From Chitinophagaceae bacterium (lineage in GTDB: Bacteria > Bacteroidota > Bacteroidia > Chitinophagales > Chitinophagaceae): 30,547 nucleotides of DNA. Of the stretch, positions 27,535 to 30,547 are shown one piece after another. The stretch covers positions 1-30,547 of the forward strand of contig JADKKH010000015.1 in the NCBI GenBank assembly GCA_016720585.1, given 5' to 3'. Position 1 is the first letter of the stretch. Each line of letters begins with the position of its first letter. Below the pieces are notes generated by a model, which was not told where the DNA came from, did not search any database, and was given only the letters and a program-made list of their open reading frames with translations. The position numbers were made by a program, and so were the translations under genes.

Positions 27535-28290
27535 TCATGAAGGACTCCTTTGGAGAGTCCTTTCGGACAGGTGATATTCTTTTTTTAATAAGGCTATCAG
27601 GTCGATCGCTTTCTTGTATAGAAGTTTCAGCCTGTTTTCAATTAAGAATTTGCCTTTGATCTGGCCAATATCATAGGCAAGATCCTGGAATAGATTTGGG
27701 TCATAGGATCGCAAGGGGATTATTATCAGGTCGGTGAATGCCGTCAATGGCCACCATTTTATCAAAAATAAATGGGTAAAAAATGTGAGATAGCAACGGA
27801 TCTGCTGCTCTTCTTTCAAGGCGATCATCGTCCTGATTCAACATGATGATCTCTACTAATTTTTGGTACGACATCATGCTGTCTGCCGACTGTACATTTC
27901 TAATTAAACGCAGGGAGCCAGAGCTTTTTTAATTGTGTAATGGTCCCGTCAGCAGTTTGAAACCGGTTTGTCCGGATAAGCATCCTGCCCAGGTAGTAAA
28001 GGTCGCTTTCATGCCCTTTAATTTTTTGACTGGCTAACAAAAGCATCAGCGAATCCATTTGTTCCCCTTTTTGTTTACGAAAAAGAATATTCCGTTTAAT
28101 GTTAGCTGTATCCGTTTTCAGATCCTCTAAATAAGCTTGAATAAATTGTTTTTCCCGGTGTCTTTCAACAGCATGTTCCCTGATATTTTCTGCCAAAAAA
28201 CCGCAGAACACAGCGAGGAATAACATGATAAACTCCCAGAAATAATGGGTCCATTTCTTTCGTGCGGTATGAGTGTGCATGTACTTCCAT
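27535..28290 (-). CDS. DUF6090 family membrane protein, copy A
   Basis: From ATG 28288-28290 the native N-terminus is MEVHAHT-HTARKKW (one shift), followed by a transmembrane helix WEFIMLFLAVFCGFLAENI. An extracytoplasmic helical domain follows: REKQFIQAYLEDLKTDTANI, KRNILFRKQKGEQMDSLMLL, and after a shift ..LRLIRNVQSADSMMSYQKLV and a long tail. It ends in KKEYHLSERTLQRSPS at 27535. About 250 residues, single-span, N-in. This is the least damaged of four tandem copies; its start is only 3 bases after the stop of copy B. The family is known only as DUF6090 and is restricted to Bacteroidota. Confidence 0.85.
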
Positions 28291-28293
28291 AAG

Positions 28294-29052
28294 TTATTTA
28301 TTTCTCCAAAGAGTCCTTTCGGACAGGTGATACTCCTCATTCAGGATGATTAATAAATTGTTGGCTTGTGTCAATAGTCGCCGGCATTCTCTACGGTTCA
28401 CCCTGTTCTGTGCCTGCACAACAAATAGTTTATAATTGAACTCCAATAGGATCCGCTTTGCTGAAGGAGATAAGCGGTGGATTTCCGGTAGGCAGGGAAG
28501 GAATGTTGTCGGGGTTCATCATCCGGTTGAACACGCGGCCATCAAAAAATCGTGTGAAATATTCTGTAATCTCATTGCAGATTCTTCAAGATCTTGCTGA
28601 CGGTAATGACCGGGATGGGGGCATCATACTTGGTAATGCTGTCTGCAATAAACCCTTTCGGTATTAGCCGAAGGCCACCGGCATTTTTAATTGGTCCAAT
28701 GTGCCTTCATTGGGGAATAAAGCGGTATAAAATGGTCACGGGGCGCAAAAACTGCATAATAGATCGTATTAGTGGAATCATACGGCGGACCTCGCATTTA
28801 AAATTGATGATGAAATCCATCATCCAGCCCTTTTCTGTTCTGGCCTCAATGATAGCAGACAGTAGCCGCAAGGTATCGGCTAAAATGTCATTTACCAGCG
28901 ACCGGGCAAGTTTTTCTCCCGCTGGTGTTCAATCATATGTTCTCTTTATTCTCTCTAAAAAACCGCCAAAACACAGCAGGAACAACATTAAAAATTCCCA
29001 GAAATAATGTGTCCATTTTCCGGGCGGTATGGGTGTGGGCATGTACTTCCAT
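28294..29052 (-). CDS. DUF6090 family membrane protein, copy B (heavily frameshifted)
   Basis: Start ATG 29050-29052 with the same opening (MEVHAHTHTARK..WTHYFWEFLM). The middle is broken by many shifts, but LVNDILADTLRL, GGLRLI.KGFIADSITKYDA and QNRVNRRECRRLLTQANNLL are readable. The end, NEEYHLSERTLWRNK (TAA 28294-28296), matches copy A (KKEYHLSERTL). Native length is about 250. Spacing to copy A (3 bases) and to copy C (about 5) makes an operon almost certain. Confidence 0.75.
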
Positions 29053-29057
29053 AAAAG

Positions 29058-29790
29058 CTATTTAATATTATATTCCTTTTAAAAAAATGTATAATTCCAT
29101 CCGCCCTTTCTTTTAGCCGGTTCAGGCGGACAGCATTCATCCTGTCCACCTTTAGATGATGAACTCCATATATAAAATCGAGAATGAATTCTTTGGTTGT
29201 TGTTCGAAGTGCCGGGTTACCGGCAGAGGAGATATTGTTTCCCCGTCAACCATCGTTTCAAGAATATTCCGGATCAAAAGCTTGCCCGTCAGCGTCTGGA
29301 TGATTCAGCAATTTTCACCCTCTTGCCCGGGATTGTGTCAACAATATTCTGTTAGTTGCCTGGTTTGTCATACGCCATAATGCTGTCGGATACCACTTGA
29401 TTTTTTTGTGTGGGAGACCGCCCGAGTTTATCGGTGCTTTATTATTTCCGTCAGCCGGAGTGAAAATCCGGAATCTGGTTATGTGGCCCAAAAATAAAAT
29501 TCTTCCTCCGTATAGATCGGGGATCAGGTGAGTTCAGATACCAGATGAGAGTGAATCCATACTCTATTATTTTTGAACTTTGCTGTTCAGATGGCGGTCA
29601 ATAAATAATGTATCGAAATTTAACGTCTTCAATAAATGACCGGATATATTTTTTTTTCACGGTCCTCTTTCAATCTTGTGTTCCAACTGATACTCTGCTA
29701 AAAACCCGCAAAACACGGAGAAACAACATGAGAAACTCCCAGAAATAATGGGTCCATTTTTACGAGGTGTGGGTGTGGCTTATCTTCCAT
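29058..29790 (-). CDS. DUF6090 family membrane protein, copy C (heavily frameshifted)
   Basis: Start ATG 29788-29790 reads MEDKPHPH, a variant of the His-rich opening. Restored pieces are WTHYFWEFLMLFL, AEYQLEHKIE, REKKYIRSFIEDVKFDT, VVSDSIMAYDKPGN and RMNAVRLNRLKERADGIIHF. The C-terminus is uncertain; I place the end at the TAG at 29058-29060. More than eight indels make it the worst-preserved copy. It retains the EDVK-DT motif seen as EDLKTDT in A and D. Confidence 0.65.
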
Positions 29791-29828
29791 AAAAAGTTAT
29801 TTAATCATAGTGATATTTATTCTTAAAA

Positions 29829-30537
29829 TTAATAAATAAGGGTAACGGCTTTCAGGTTTAATTCTTTTAAAGATTGCAAATGGCTGTTGGCGGCAAAAGC
29901 ATATTCGTTAAGCATTACAAAAAATGTATTGATTGTTACCGGATCATTGGTAGTCAATACTGGCAGAGCTGGATCTGGCTCTTTTAGCTTCAGTCTTTTG
30001 TAATTTAATATAGGATATAAAAATTCCCATGTGCGGTACTGTCTTTCCTGGAAACCTGTTGTTTCAAACTTAATAAATAGGGATCTCACTTTTTTTGTCG
30101 CAATCCAGGATGCTATCTGCATCTGCTTTAGCCAACAAACAGACGCCCTCCGGCATTTTAAATTGAAGTAGTGTTTGGTCTGCAAGAGTAACCAGATCGG
30201 AAAGCTACTTACCTGGATAATCAATTTTTCCTAAGACAAGTTATTTTTCAATTTTGTATCTACCGAAAAGAAGAGTCAAAACATTTCATCCCGTTGAGAG
30301 AAAATTAGCTTTTACTTTCATAAATTTGGAGCAACAGGCAGCAAAGCTCGCTGGTGTCTGTTTTCAGGTCTTCATAAAAGACCGGATATACTGCATCCCC
30401 CTTTCTTTTTCAATCTTAATATAAATTTGGTACTCTGCCAGAAACCCGCAGAACACAGCGAGGAACAACATTAAAAACTCCCAGAAATAATGAGTCCATT
30501 TTTTCCTTGCCGTATGTGCGTGTGCGTGTACTTCCAT
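29829..30537 (-). CDS. DUF6090 family membrane protein, copy D
   Basis: Start ATG 30535-30537: MEVHAHAHTARKKW, then THYFWEFLMLFLAVFCGFLA is uninterrupted, giving the clearest version of the constant 5' end. It continues with EYQIYIKIEKERGMQYIRSF, a shift, EDLKTDTSEL, a broken stretch (30240-30330), and an intact C-terminal half (ADADSILDCDKKVRSLFIKF, FETTGFQERQYRTWEFLYPI, VMLNEYAFAANSHLQSLKEL). It ends ..KAVTLIY at 29829. It is the first copy of the array in the window; upstream sequence is cut off 10 bases before the ATG, so more copies may exist. Confidence 0.8.
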
Positions 30538-30547
30538 AATTAATTTA

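Larger units (their letters stand above)
27535..30537 (-). repeat. Four-copy tandem DUF6090 array with conserved 5' ends
   Basis: Copies start at 30537, 29790, 29052 and 28290, a period of about 740-760 bases. The first 100-110 bases are alike at DNA level (for example CATTATTTCTGGGA and ATGTTGTTCCTCGCTGTGTT in several copies). The bodies diverge strongly, except the shared YHLSERTL ends of A and B. Confidence 0.8.

Noticed and set aside
27535..30547. Diversity-generating retroelement or CRISPR-like array behind the DUF6090 repeats.
   Set aside because: The repeat period is a whole gene (about 750 bp), and no reverse transcriptase, template repeat or cas gene is present in the window.

Overview
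The window looks like a fragment of a Bacteroidota chromosome, most likely from the Chitinophagaceae or a close relative. The evidence is the protein families present: a GLPGLI protein, an array of DUF6090 proteins, fused E1 alpha/beta dehydrogenase, paired M16 peptidases, MqnC (futalosine menaquinone route) and DUF418 proteins. AT-rich promoters of the TTTG-N~19-TAnnTTTG type also fit. I see no tRNA, rRNA, transposase, integrase, CRISPR array or phage gene. Most genes contain single-base frameshifts, usually in homopolymers. These are dense at both ends (1-6.5 kb and 25-30.5 kb) and sparse in the middle (about 10-24.5 kb), which fits an under-polished long-read contig better than biological decay. 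I therefore give genes as whole loci spanning the frameshifts.

Left part (1-8.5 kb): a GLPGLI protein (minus) diverges from a histidine kinase/response regulator pair. Then come nagA, an outer-membrane barrel joined to a PagL-like lipid A deacylase domain, and a lipoprotein c-type cytochrome. A bidirectional terminator at 6451-6481 separates these from a minus-strand group: small lipoprotein, DUF3817 membrane protein and mqnC.

Middle (8.7-19.5 kb, plus): a secreted retropepsin-like aspartyl protease with a PDZ domain, a catalytic/non-catalytic M16 peptidase pair, and a fused 2-oxoacid dehydrogenase E1 carrying a translated palindromic repeat. These are followed by two tandem DUF418 membrane proteins, an AraC regulator, a cupin and a small alpha/beta protein. 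Facing them on the minus strand are a third DUF418 gene and a D-aminoacylase-type deacylase.

Right part (22.5-30.5 kb): a 26-residue membrane micro-ORF and a DUF2892 gene lie behind a CRP/FNR-like palindrome. On the minus strand follow an outer-membrane protein translationally coupled to a conserved hypothetical, then a penicillin-acylase-family hydrolase. Four tandem DUF6090 genes share a nearly constant 5' end. A fifth DUF6090 start at 25.1-25.25 kb is a relic into which palindromic repeats have inserted.

The most distinctive signals are the DUF6090 array with its relic, the palindromic repeats that enter coding sequence in frame, and the DUF418/AraC/cupin neighbourhood. None is proven to be a new system from sequence alone.
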